From contig JAECYW010000009.1 in assembly GCA_023014335.1 (NCBI GenBank), positions 2,046,001 to 2,110,000 on the forward strand: 64,000 bases of DNA, written 5' to 3'. The notes below the pieces were generated by a model, which saw only the letters and a program-made list of their open reading frames with translations, searched no databases and was not told the DNA's origin. The position numbers and the translations under genes are program-made. This DNA is from Galerina marginata. Its lineage: Eukaryota > Basidiomycota > Agaricomycetes > Agaricales > Galerinaceae. This document shows positions 1-9,723 of the stretch, in pieces (positions within the stretch are counted from its first letter, which is position 1; every line of letters begins with the position of its first letter).

Positions 1-1030
1 AGAGAGCAGAAGGGAAATTCCAGGCGATGGGAATGATGAGGATATTTGAGAGATTTGATGACACGCTTAGTCATGTGGATGATATCCTCCACCCAGGGCC
101 AGGAACGTTCCCGAAGTAAAGAGCTAGCGTTCCAATACAAAATCTTCGGTCATTTCTCGCGATACAATGCAGTTCCTTCGTTGTGGGTCTGTTGCAGACG
201 CAGTTTAAAAGCAGGGTTACCTTTCTATCCGGTTCTTTCTGGAACAATTTTTGCATGCAAAAAGCGGAAGTCTACACACAAAATCCATGGAATTTTTGGT
301 ACACGCGCTACGCCACGGCTGTGGAAACTTGGATGTGATATCAATCCCAGGGAAGGGTTGCCAACAGCCTCAATGCGGGGATCTCAACAGGATCCCCCCT
401 ATCAAACACGCACAAACTCACGCCTTCGCCACATTTTTCCACGCACTTTACGTTACTGCCCCGAATTGGTATCTTCCCCATATTGAACCTCCTCATCTCG
501 TCGCTCAGAAAATTCCAAGGTACTCAGCGCGGTAGAGTCGAATTTCGCTGGCAAAAAAAAATACGTTGGAGCTTCTAGACTTTTTACCCTGGTAGTCTAT
601 TGAGTTGGGCCATTCACGAGGCCTGGAATGTGGTAGACTTTCAATAGAACCCGACCGAGGAGGAGGATAAATTGTTTTACCACCGGAGGCCGCCCGCCAT
701 AAATAAAATCCCTGAGCCTCGATGAACTCCGATACTCATGTACTCAAGGGTCACGCTGCTCATCGTGAAGTCGTTATTAATTACAACAAAAGGATTTCGT
801 GGATAAGTAAACAATTGCAAGTAAACAGTTACAGTGGAATGTCGGGATGCCAGTAGTCAATGTCGTAAGTCGTAAAGGGCGCATAGTGAGGGTCCTCGTC
901 GGCAAAATCCTGGAAATGACAGTGGATCAAACTTGCGAGCTGTCCGAGTGCCTGATGTGTTTAGTTGCCGACGCAGTTTCAGTCAGCGTCTGGGATTGAC
1001 GCCCTTTGATGATGTCACTAAATAATTAAA
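1..1030. other. No supported gene
   Basis: Short overlapping open frames occur on both strands but none shows a recognisable motif, exon pattern or composition like the coding DNA nearby. The stretch lies downstream of the first aquaglyceroporin and may contain its 3' end and unannotated intergenic DNA. Confidence 0.5.
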
Positions 1031-2622
1031 TTAATTGTAGTGAGAAAATCCAGACCTGGAAATGGCGAAAACGTACGGATGAGAGCTCGCAGATACACTT
1101 TCTTTGTCTTTGGGATTGTACAAAAAGATGTCATAAACGCCCACAGCCGCCTGGGCGCCTAGAATTGCCGCAAGAATAGGACACCAAAGCCAGTACTGAC
1201 TGGAAGACAGAAAGGGAAATAGCAACGTCAGTTTCACCCCTTACAACGTTGCTTAAAAGTGATGGGAAGTTTCATTGAATCTTCATATTGAGTGCGACTG
1301 CACCCGCGTGGCCTCTAACACTCCCGACAATCGTGGAAATCAACACCGACAGGAGAGGTCTCGAAAAGGTAAAGGGTAAAACAAAACAGAAAAACTCACT
1401 TGCGATACGTGTACACTTCTCTCCCGTAACCAGCCATAGAGAGGAACAGACGAGGTCCAAAATCACGAGCGGGATTGAAGGAGAATGCTACGTACGGTGT
1501 TTAACCGTGTGATATGAATGTAGCTGAGTGCGCTACAGCGACGTACCTGTTTGCATGCCAAGGGCTGCGCCAAGCCCAAGTAAGGTCAGGAAAAGCACGA
1601 CTGGGAGCAGCCCACTCGGTGGCGCCGCGTTATTTTTGTCGGTCGCGGCCATAATGATGAATGCAAGGACGGCGGTGCCCAGAAACTCTGAGAAAAAACA
1701 TGATACTGCAGTTAAATAATCAAGCTTGTGATAAACCCATTAGAACGTTGGTCTATATTGGCTATTGGTAAAGCATGAACTGAAATAAAACTCACAGCGA
1801 AGCTGGAAAAGAAACCGGCAGTCGCAAGTGTCCTGACACCTCGACCGCCTTCGAAAATATCAATCGCGTGGATGTACTGTGAGTAGACAAGACCAGCGCC
1901 GACAACGCCTCCCATGACCTGCGCAAAAATGTACACTGCACAAGAAGCACATTGGAAGTTGGTTATTAGAAGCGTCAAGGATTATTTATAACCGCGACGT
2001 ACCTGGCACCTTCCTCCAGGGAAATCCTCGCCAGGTAGCGAGTGCGAGAGTAATCTGAGAGCAAATTCAAATCGAGACTTAGGGATCCAACTCGAAGTCT
2101 GAAAATGAGATGTTCAACAAACCGCAGGATTAACATGTCCGCCTGATATTCCTCCACTGATCCACACAGCCATTGCCAATCCTTTAAGAAAGGTTCAATG
2201 CGTCATAGGAAAGTCCTTCGTTGACACGTACCTATACCCCAACCGAAGTTGGTCGAAATGTATTCCTAAGACAAAATAAAATTCACTAAAGAATAATTAT
2301 GGTCGTTAGATAAACTTACGCCCTTATGAACCGAGGCGACACTCGGGTTCGTAGACAGAGTAACCTGCGCGTCTGCACCAGCGCCAAAAATAACAAAAAC
2401 AGCAACTCCAAGAAATTCGGCCATAGGTTCACGTATCGCATTTCTGGACATCTAGGTCAGCGACGAGAATTTTAGACTTGTGGCCGAAAAAAAGTTAGCA
2501 TACCTGATCCTCCAGAGCAGGCGCTCTTTAGTAGGAGGCGTAAAAGGCTCCAACTCAGGAAGAGCGGGCTTCTCAGGAGGGATAACCGCCTCTACGTGCA
2601 CCTTCGTATCGTCTGTCGACAT
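1031..2622 (-). CDS. Aquaglyceroporin (MIP family), copy 1
   Basis: Six-helix channel of the major intrinsic protein family, expected to pass water, glycerol or other small solutes across a membrane. In exon order the minus strand reads an N-terminal cytoplasmic tail, the [19 protein letters not shown] first helix, the first pore loop [13 protein letters not shown], then [16 protein letters not shown], the [15 protein letters not shown] helix, [18 protein letters not shown], and the second loop [12 protein letters not shown]. The Asp after the second NPA (NPARD) is the hallmark of aquaglyceroporins as opposed to strict water channels. The last helix contains [21 protein letters not shown]. 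Roughly nine exons are separated by short GT-AG introns. The start is taken at the MSTDDT methionine; an in-frame ATG 15 codons upstream (2667) is the alternative. It is a tandem paralog of the gene at 4172-5571, in the same orientation. Confidence 0.9.
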
Positions 2623-2667
2623 GCGCGGCATTGATACTGGTCTTGTCGTAAAACCTGCGGACGGCAT

Positions 2668-4171
2668 CTTAGTTCCAATCGTGCTTCGACTCTATGGTCG
2701 AGACCTACTAGTAGGTATACAACACGAGGAAGGCGCGAGGATTTGACGAAGTGGGCGATTTCCATTCCTTCGCTCTGGGCGAGGTTATCTATGTACGGCC
2801 ATTGACGGGCAATATGATACCTCCTGCCTCCTGCCGTTTTACATTGAAAGTAGTTATGACAGGGAGCGGTATGAAGGTTTTTGACGGTGTCGAGTGTGAG
2901 GAAGAGACATCCATTTCTCGACGAGAATAGCGACCATTCCGATAATTTGCAATCCATGATAGAAAGTGGGATGCAAACCCAAAGCATGCAGTTCTAGCAC
3001 ACTAACACCCGGGAAATTTCCCCGCTCCAGATTACCAAACAAAGATCAACCAAGTTTCGACGCGGGCTTACATCGAGGCCGTGCTCTATGTTGCGTACGG
3101 AAGACTGTGGTGACAACTGCTATGAATGACTTGAGCTTCAGTGCGACGATATCCGAGACCAGTGATCAAGCAGTCAAGTAAAGTGGGGTAGGAGGACAAG
3201 GGTACTTGAACAGCTTGCTCGAAGAGCGGAAATGTCGGAACGCATGTTTTTTTCTGACTTCCTAAAATGAGACCTGGGGACCAGAACGTCGCATTTCAGG
3301 CAATTAAGTTAATTTCGCATGACAGAGGCCATTGATATTGCGCGCCGCATGCCAGTGAAGCAAACTGCTACCGTCCAAAAAAACACAAGGAGGTTTGGGC
3401 GACCAGAATTCTTGGGCTTTAGCTGAGCCCACCAAGAATGAAACTCCCTGCTTGCTTTCAAACAGAAAGCTCGAATGTAGATGGAGTAACCAGAATCATA
3501 GGAGAGGTTCAACTGACTATTTACGTCCATAGAATTGACAAAGCCGACGAACTTTGCCAGTACTCCGAATCTCGAAAGCTGCAAGACAGATAAGTATTAA
3601 GTGCCGGACATGCGGAGAGGATGCTTTTGAGGCGTTGAAGGGTACAAATGTAGGGCAACTTAGCACTTCCCCCAAAAGACAACTCCAGGACTCGTCAGTC
3701 ATGCTCTTAGACTGGCGTGGTTTAGGCACGTTTTGGATCAGGCATGGTCGTGGTTCAAGAATAAGGAGATTATCAACATGGCGGCCGACCATGCGCTGGT
3801 GTTTTAGTAGTTTTACATCACTTGCCAGAGCAAGTGCATCGCCTTCCAGAACCAACAAATCTAAACAACATCCCCGGTCCATCCAAAGCGTGTAAAACCA
3901 TCGAAGGAAAATTTTTGGGAAGTACATACATACGCGAGGTACATACAACAACAACAACAACAACAGGTACACTATTGCTATTGTAATGTAGGGAGCATTG
4001 AACATTGAAGGTGATGGCCTGACCGCAAACCCTGGTACTTGCCCGGTACACTTCTGATGCGCAAGTATCCAAAAAAGACTAAACCTGACTCCCGTTTTCC
4101 ATTGCATGATTCTTGCTAGCGGGATGTGGCTTATGAGTTTCATGATGTACATCCTAGTGTTGGATAACAAC
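2668..4171. other. Spacer between the two aquaglyceroporins
   Basis: I see no supported gene. Long minus-strand frames here read through aquaporin intron or antisense sequence and lack motifs. The stretch contains a short ACA trinucleotide microsatellite around 3948-3966. It must include the promoter of copy 1 and the terminator of copy 2. Confidence 0.5.
3947..3966. repeat. ACA trinucleotide microsatellite
   Basis: About six uninterrupted ACA units are visible in the spacer between the aquaglyceroporins. It is a simple repeat with no evident coding role. Confidence 0.8.
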
Positions 4172-5571
4172 TTACGTGGTTTCATCACGGCAACACGGGT
4201 CCTGTTCGTTGAGGAAGAGGTCGTAGAGTCCCACAGCAGCCTGAGCACCGAGGAAAGGTGCAATGATTGGGCACCATAACCAATATTGACTAAACAAGCA
4301 GAGGTCATTCGTTAGTAATCGAATTGTAAGAATAAACAGAACCAGCTGTAAATGGGGCTGTTTCGTCGAATAGTGCTCACTTTCTGTAGGTGTACAATTG
4401 CTTTCCATATCCAGCAAAAGTAAGGAGAAGACGAGGACCGAAGTCCCGAGCGGGGTTGAATGCGTATGCTTCAACGAATTATGAATACTTTTGTTAGCCA
4501 CCGAAAACAGATGAGCGTACATGTTTGCATTCCAAGGGCGGTTCCAAGACCGAGAAGGGTAAGGAATAAAGTCAGGGGAAGGAGGCCACTAGGCGGGGCA
4601 TTGTTCTTCTTGTCGGTCGCCGCAACGACCATGAAGACGAGGATGGCAGTTCCAAGGAATTCAGCGAAAAAGCAGCCTGCAGCAGTCATATAATCGAGCT
4701 TGACGTAAATCAGACATTTGGGTTTGCTTCGCCAAATGGATCAAGAAAACTCACTGCGTATGTCGCAAAGAGACCCGCAGTAGCTTGGGTACGGATTCCG
4801 TGGCCACCCTCGAAGATATCAATGGCATGGCGGTAATTTCCGTATACTAATGCTGCTCCAACGAGACCTCCCGTGACTTGGGCAAAGATGTAGCCTAAGA
4901 TGGGAAATAAGTGAACTGGGCAGGAGGCGAAACATTCCAGAAACGTACCAGGTACTTTTCGCCACGAAAACCCGCGCCATGTAGCCATCGCGAGGGTAAC
5001 CTGAATTCAAATGCATGGAGATCAGAAAAATCGACGCTGAATCAATTGAGGCACTTACCGCAGGGTTCAGATGACCACCAGAGATGCCACCGCTGATCCA
5101 TGCACCCAGAGCCAAACCTATACAGAAGGCCCAAATCAGAAACAATGAGTAGGCCTTGCAGTCAAGACCCACCGATCGCCCATCCAAAGTTAACAGAGAG
5201 AAAATCCTGCAAACCGGGAAGGTAAGTGGCAGCACCGATAGCAGTCGACGATGAGAACGTACTCCTTTGGGAGACGAGGCAACCCCTTTATTGGTCGATA
5301 AGACGACTTGACAATCGACGCCGGTACCAAGGATGATGAAAATTGCAACGCCAAAGAACTCCGCCATGGGTTCGCGGATAGCTTGTCTGCGAATGGTCAC
5401 GAGTCAATACTGCAAGGGGTCGTACAATAAGACTGAGTCTGTGGCTCACCGAACCCTGCTGATGGCGCTCTTTGGCTTGGGAGGTGGGAAGTAGGAATTG
5501 AGAACGGGGAGGTCGGCGGTGGCTGGTGGGGAACTGGGCTTGGATATGTAGGAGGAAGTTTGGGATTCCAT
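4172..5571 (-). CDS. Aquaglyceroporin (MIP family), copy 2
   Basis: Paralog of the gene at 1031-2622 with the same exon plan. The first exon encodes a polar tail starting [10 protein letters not shown] and ends with a GTGAGC donor; the next begins [20 protein letters not shown]. The two pore loops are [13 protein letters not shown] and [12 protein letters not shown], again with the aquaglyceroporin Asp after the second NPA. Other conserved segments are [31 protein letters not shown] and [18 protein letters not shown], ending with [23 protein letters not shown]. The protein is about 310 residues, usual for fungal aquaglyceroporins without the long Fps1 extensions. The pair differs mainly in the N- and C-terminal tails, which are the regulatory parts in this family. 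A TATA-like TTTATATTAA lies about 105 bp upstream of the ATG on the coding strand. Confidence 0.92.
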
Positions 5572-5670
5572 TTTTTGGAGTTTTGGGTGGATTTTCGTTT
5601 CCTCGAAGGAGGGGGTTTAAAAGAGTGGATTGAGTGAGTGAAGAAGGAAGCGACCAGCGCTGTCTGTCTT

Positions 5671-5680
5671 TAATATAAAG
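5671..5680 (-). promoter_or_regulatory. TATA-like element upstream of aquaglyceroporin copy 2
   Basis: On the minus strand the sequence TTTATATTAA occurs about 100-110 bp upstream of the ATG at 5571. This is a reasonable distance for a TATA box plus a short 5' leader. Function is inferred only. Confidence 0.4.
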
Positions 5681-6849
5681 ATTTAGTTCGTATCTCGTCA
5701 ACGAGAAGGAACTGCATGGAAATTAAAAAGTGTACACGTATATTGGCAGCAGAGCGAGACGTACCTTGTCAAGAGCTGCCCTGCAAACTTTTCGCACTAA
5801 ATAAAGACGAGAACCTGTCCCGCTATGGCAACTCGTCCCCGACTCATGATCCATCCCGCGACATATTTTTTTTGATGCTTCATGAAACTCGCAACCCACA
5901 TCTAAGCGCGCACAGCCAGCGCCGGCGTAAGTGCATTTGGAAATAGGGCAGAGGGTTTTCGGTCTAGACATACACATTGATGTGCTCCTGCGTGTTCTGA
6001 TGATTGAGACCTCGTAGCGAATAACAAACGCATTATGCTGGCGTACTTGATTAACATTCGACCTGCAAAGCTTTCCTGACCTCTGGATGCTTCCCTCCAC
6101 CACATGGATCACGGTGTCTCAAAGGCCATTGGCGGGATTGAATGGAATAATGCCCAAATGCGGGCGGCCCTGGAGACATGTGCTGTGTCTACGATGAAGG
6201 CGGCCTCGGATATTCTCGGATATTCAACAATAGGGACGTCTATGAAGCATTTCATTGCACTAAGATGGCAAATGTCGAGGAAAGGTTGACCAGAAGGCAG
6301 TCCAGAAGGCGTCGGTTCTCCAGGGTGTACGCAACAGAGCATTGAATCCGATTGCTTCCATTCTTGCTTTCGACGTTTTGCGTTCAAGGTAGACCGAGAT
6401 AGCTCTAATGGTGAGATGCTAACTTCTTGAGATTGTACTGAACAAGCGTTCCGGCAGTAGGATCGGGAGCATCATGAGCCTAAGTGCACATAAGTAAGTT
6501 GTGCGCTGGCGAGAATTTCGGAACTTACTTCAACACCAAGAGCAAAAGAGCGATGTGCCAATCAGGCGCAAGGCCGAACATCAGCCGATTAGTTCAAGCA
6601 CATCAGCCGCGTTGCAGTTCATTTAGTCTGATTCCAATGCCAGATACGATTCCGAAGGGATTCCATGTAGACAGGATAATAAAAGACACAAAACCAATGT
6701 CGGTGGTGGTGGTTGAAGACAGGGAATGGCACAGAGCAATAACCTTGGGATGCAACAAGGCCAAACTCATACGATGACAAATCCGGCAGCCTCACGCAAG
6801 TCAGTCTCGCGGTCCTCGACCAGCTCTGTCTTGATAACTCTCGCCAGCC
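5681..6849. other. No supported gene
   Basis: Open frames on both strands are short and motif-free. A minus-strand stretch near 6120-6150 contains a TTCAATCCCGC string like the second NPA exon of the aquaporins, but the surrounding sequence does not match, so I do not call a relic. The right end must hold the ISD11 promoter. Confidence 0.45.
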
Positions 6850-7267
6850 ATGTCAGGGACACCCAGTCGGCAAGCCATCCTGAGCTTGTACCACAATATG
6901 ATGCGCTCGTCGCAGTCATTCAGCTCCTACAATTTCCGTGAATACTTTCTACGGCGAACAAGGGACAAATTCCGGGTTATCCAAGTGAGCTCCCGTCTGT
7001 TGAGCAATGGCATCTCTCGTCCTGCAAATGCTCTCTCGCGCTTCTCTTCTTTGGTATCTGCGCCTACTGACTTCGCCCCTTCCTTTCTGATAGAACGAAT
7101 CGGACCCGGAAAGAGTACGGTCTCTCTACTCTGAGGCTGTCAAAGAGAGCACCGTCCTGCACAGAAGTGCTATCGTCAACCAACTTTACGGTGGCTGGAA
7201 ACTAGCCGTTGAGGTCCAGGATGCAGAAAAACGTCCAGACCTGACATTGGAAAGAAGTGACTCTTAA
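6850..7267 (+). CDS. ISD11: ISD11/LYRM4-like LYR protein, partner of Nfs1 desulfurase
   Basis: Small mitochondrial LYR-family protein that stabilises the cysteine desulfurase Nfs1, together with acyl carrier protein, for iron-sulfur cluster assembly. Exon 1 (6850-6984) encodes 45 residues ending FRVIQ; a GTGAGC...TAG intron follows; exon 2 (7094-7267) encodes 57 residues, giving 102 in all, close to the family size of about 90-100. The family core is clear: LSLYHNM at the LYR position, YNFREYF, then RRTRDKFR. The LYR tripeptide itself is LYH here, an unusual substitution. Both exons join in phase 0 and the second continues with a helix containing ESDPERV and LYGGWKLAVE, as in fungal Isd11. 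It is followed convergently by the Rcf1-like gene, only about 250 bp away. Confidence 0.85.
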
Positions 7268-7515
7268 ATCTCGCCTGGACAAAGCTTGGGAGCTTTGCCT
7301 GGAATCCGACGTCCAACTTCAACTTGGATAGCGGAAGTTTCTCGATGGAAAACCATCTCGACACTGAAGATGTGGAGGCAGGTCAATGTAGGATATTCTA
7401 TCATCTTGGTCATTCCGGAGGTTTGGGCCTTGTCGTTTAACCGACTCAATGAGGAGGTGGGGATTATCATTAGAAGTAATGTAGTATGAATGGATGGTTT
7501 TATTCGTCTTCGTCG

Positions 7516-8096
7516 TTATCGCGTTCTACTCGAGTCGTCATCCCCTTTATTCCATCGCCGATAACTATCACTGTTCTTCACCGCATCGGATGTCGTCGTT
7601 ACCGTAGGGCCTTTCACCACCATCTTCCCGCTTAAGCCCAGACTTTCCTCCTGCTGAGTTGCCTCCTGAGCCCCCCGTAGCCTCTCTTCGAACTCCATTC
7701 GTTCCTTCTCCTTCTTGAGTTCCTTGCTCAGCTCGGCCTCTTCCGCAGCTATCGCATCATCTTTCCCGAAGTTCTTCTTCAACCACTCCCGACCCCACGT
7801 CGAGCCTAACAACAATGCAACAACTGTAGCGCCTTGCAGGGCTACTCGAGCACGAAGCCAGTGGTTCATCTGTTTAGATTTACCAGAACGCATCTTCGCA
7901 GCGGACATGATGAGGGCACCGCACGTTGCCAGACATCCTAAGACACGAAGAACTACGGGTGAGTTCATACTTCTTTTGGGCTCATAGTCATGGTTGACGC
8001 ACCTATTGGGACCCAGGGATTCTCTTTGAATTTTCGCGAAAACTTCGTACTCCAAGGTTCAAGGGGGTCTTGTAGAGGTCTGGTACTTGAGCTCAT
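7516..8096 (-). CDS. RCF1: Respiratory supercomplex factor 1 (HIG1 domain)
   Basis: Inner mitochondrial membrane protein that associates with cytochrome c oxidase and complex III and promotes supercomplex assembly. Exon 1 (8096-8003) starts MSSSTRPLQDP and ends in NPWVPIG split across the intron; exon 2 (7937-7516) continues CLATCGALIMSAAKMRSG, KQMNHWLRARVALQG and ATVVALLLGSTWG. The PIGCLAT...MRSG...RARVALQG order is the HIG1 domain with two transmembrane helices joined by a short loop. A long charged tail with ELSKELKKEKERMEFEERL looks like a coiled coil and is typical of fungal Rcf1. Splicing is essential: reading through the intron replaces the conserved PIG with an unrelated segment. Total about 170 residues. 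Confidence 0.88.
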
Positions 8097-8703
8097 CCTG
8101 TTTTTGTCTAGAGCTACGACTTCGCGTGCGTCGAAAAGAATTTATGTAGCAGATACACGTGTAATGACACCAGGTACAATCGGAGAGCCTTCCAGTTAAC
8201 GAAGGAATTGATGAGTTTGTTGAGGAGAAAAGTGATGTCCAAGACTTACAAGTACAGTCCACAACGTTCTGTATCTTGCGGTCGGTTCCGTTGGGCGTGA
8301 AAGCTTGCAAGGGATTGGTCTAAAGCCAAGGAAACACGGCGTATCGAAATGGTGGTTGCGGAACAGGTCGTTGACAGACCCGAGTTGCCTTTTTCGGAAC
8401 GAAATAAAATTGTGCTCTGACGAACAGCTCACGGCGATGTCGAGTTTATAGATTACAGGAAAGAAAAAATGGTATGTAGTAAATACAATATGGGTAGTTC
8501 TGTGAAGCACAATCAAACCCTTCCTTTCCGTCATTGAACAACCACCCAGACATCCTCTGGACCACATACGCGAACGAATGTTGTCCAGCAGCATTCTTGC
8601 CTATGAGAGACAAAAATGAGAAGCGCTTCAGCCGGGCATTCGTAGGAGGTAAGTGTCTTCTTTAATCCAAAACAGCTTTCAAGCTCCTTGATCATGATCG
8701 CGA
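8097..8703. other. Spacer between RCF1 and URM1
   Basis: No supported gene. The minus strand has an open stretch but no family motif. It should contain the RCF1 promoter and the URM1 3' end, since both are transcribed leftward. Confidence 0.5.
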
Positions 8704-9139
8704 TCACCCTCCATGCAACGTCGAAATGAAAACGATCTCATCTCCACTCTTCAGCTCATATTCGCCCTCGCCTTCGAGCTCCCAGTCGGTATCATTGATA
8801 AGTACCAGAATTCCAGGACGCCTAATAAACAGATCAGGACTCGTTAGCCAACACTGGACAACCACGAAAGATGAGAGTCGGGTTTCATTCACCAACTCAC
8901 ACTGTATTCTTCTCCATGAACAATTCCACGCGTTCTTTCAACAGATGGTCTCGCATATGATGGATCAGATAGTCCACATCTACTGGTTTCTTGTCCTTAG
9001 TCGAAAGGCTGGCTGCATCGGTCGAATTATCTTTAGGAACATGAGATGGAACGTCGATGTGGTAGGATCGTTTGTTGTCGAAAAGAAGTTCGAGGCCGCC
9101 GCCGAATTCAACCTTGAGGGGAATGGTGGAGGTGGACAT
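8704..9139 (-). CDS. URM1: Ubiquitin-related modifier 1 (sulfur carrier)
   Basis: Urm1 is a ubiquitin-like protein that carries sulfur as a C-terminal thiocarboxylate for 2-thiolation of wobble uridine in cytosolic tRNAs, and can also be conjugated to proteins. Exon 1 (9139-8901) begins [20 protein letters not shown] and ends at FMEKNTV; exon 2 (8821-8704) gives [17 protein letters not shown], then [13 protein letters not shown]. The protein ends exactly at Gly-Gly, the mature form that Uba4 adenylates, and INDTDWEL is the family signature. It is 118 residues, slightly longer than yeast Urm1 because of a loop containing [11 protein letters not shown] methionine 11 codons upstream is in frame, but MSTST aligns better with the family start. 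Its sulfur ultimately comes from Nfs1, whose partner Isd11 is encoded about 1.9 kb away. Confidence 0.93.
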
Positions 9140-9723
9140 GGGGTTATTCAAGTTTACGAGTAAGTTATGCACCTAGACTGGCGGACGGTACAATCCTGGA
9201 CGTAGTAGAGTCCAAAGCGTCACTGACAGGAAGAGAGATAAGATTCCATCGGGATCCGCCGATCATCGAATCAGGTGATCCAGATCACGATTCTAGTTGA
9301 AGCATCGATAAGCGCCCGTCGTTTTCCATCTTTCTTCCTTACATCCACCAAAGGACCTAAAAATCTAAGAGATATGCCAGATAAAACTTTCTTGTAGGCT
9401 AACTTTCTTCTCCAGACCTAGGCGAGGTCTTCAATCTGGGGTTTTTGAATTCGATGCTCTTTTTAAAAGACGGATGAATTTGTTATTACTACTGCTGTAA
9501 CTGGCGCGGAAAGCTCAGTTCGTATATGTGATCAGAGCCACACACCCGAACCATCAGTGAAAGGGTAGAGCAGGCTGAGGAACCCTGTAGGTGAGCATAG
9601 ATATCTAAGAGTTCTCAAGTATTCTTTCGATATACTGTTTTCGCACTTCACTATTCGAAGTTCAGTTAAAAGTTTGCATTAGAAATGATTTTTAGCCTAG
9701 ATAATTAGCATGGCCTGTCGATC
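9140..9723. other. Spacer between URM1 and the kinase gene
   Basis: No supported coding sequence on either strand. It holds the URM1 promoter and the kinase 3' end. I see no clear repeat. Confidence 0.5.

Noticed and set aside
46..535. Overlapping plus-strand frames of 94-146 codons
   Set aside because: Cysteine- and arginine-scattered sequences with no motif, no paralog and no splice pattern; they look like chance frames.
3517..4308. 263-codon minus-strand frame
   Set aside because: It overlaps the last exon of aquaglyceroporin copy 2 in a different frame; the aquaporin reading is strongly conserved.
6104..6387. Possible third aquaporin relic (TTCAATCCCGC, minus strand)
   Set aside because: Only 11 bases match the NPA exon and the flanks do not align.
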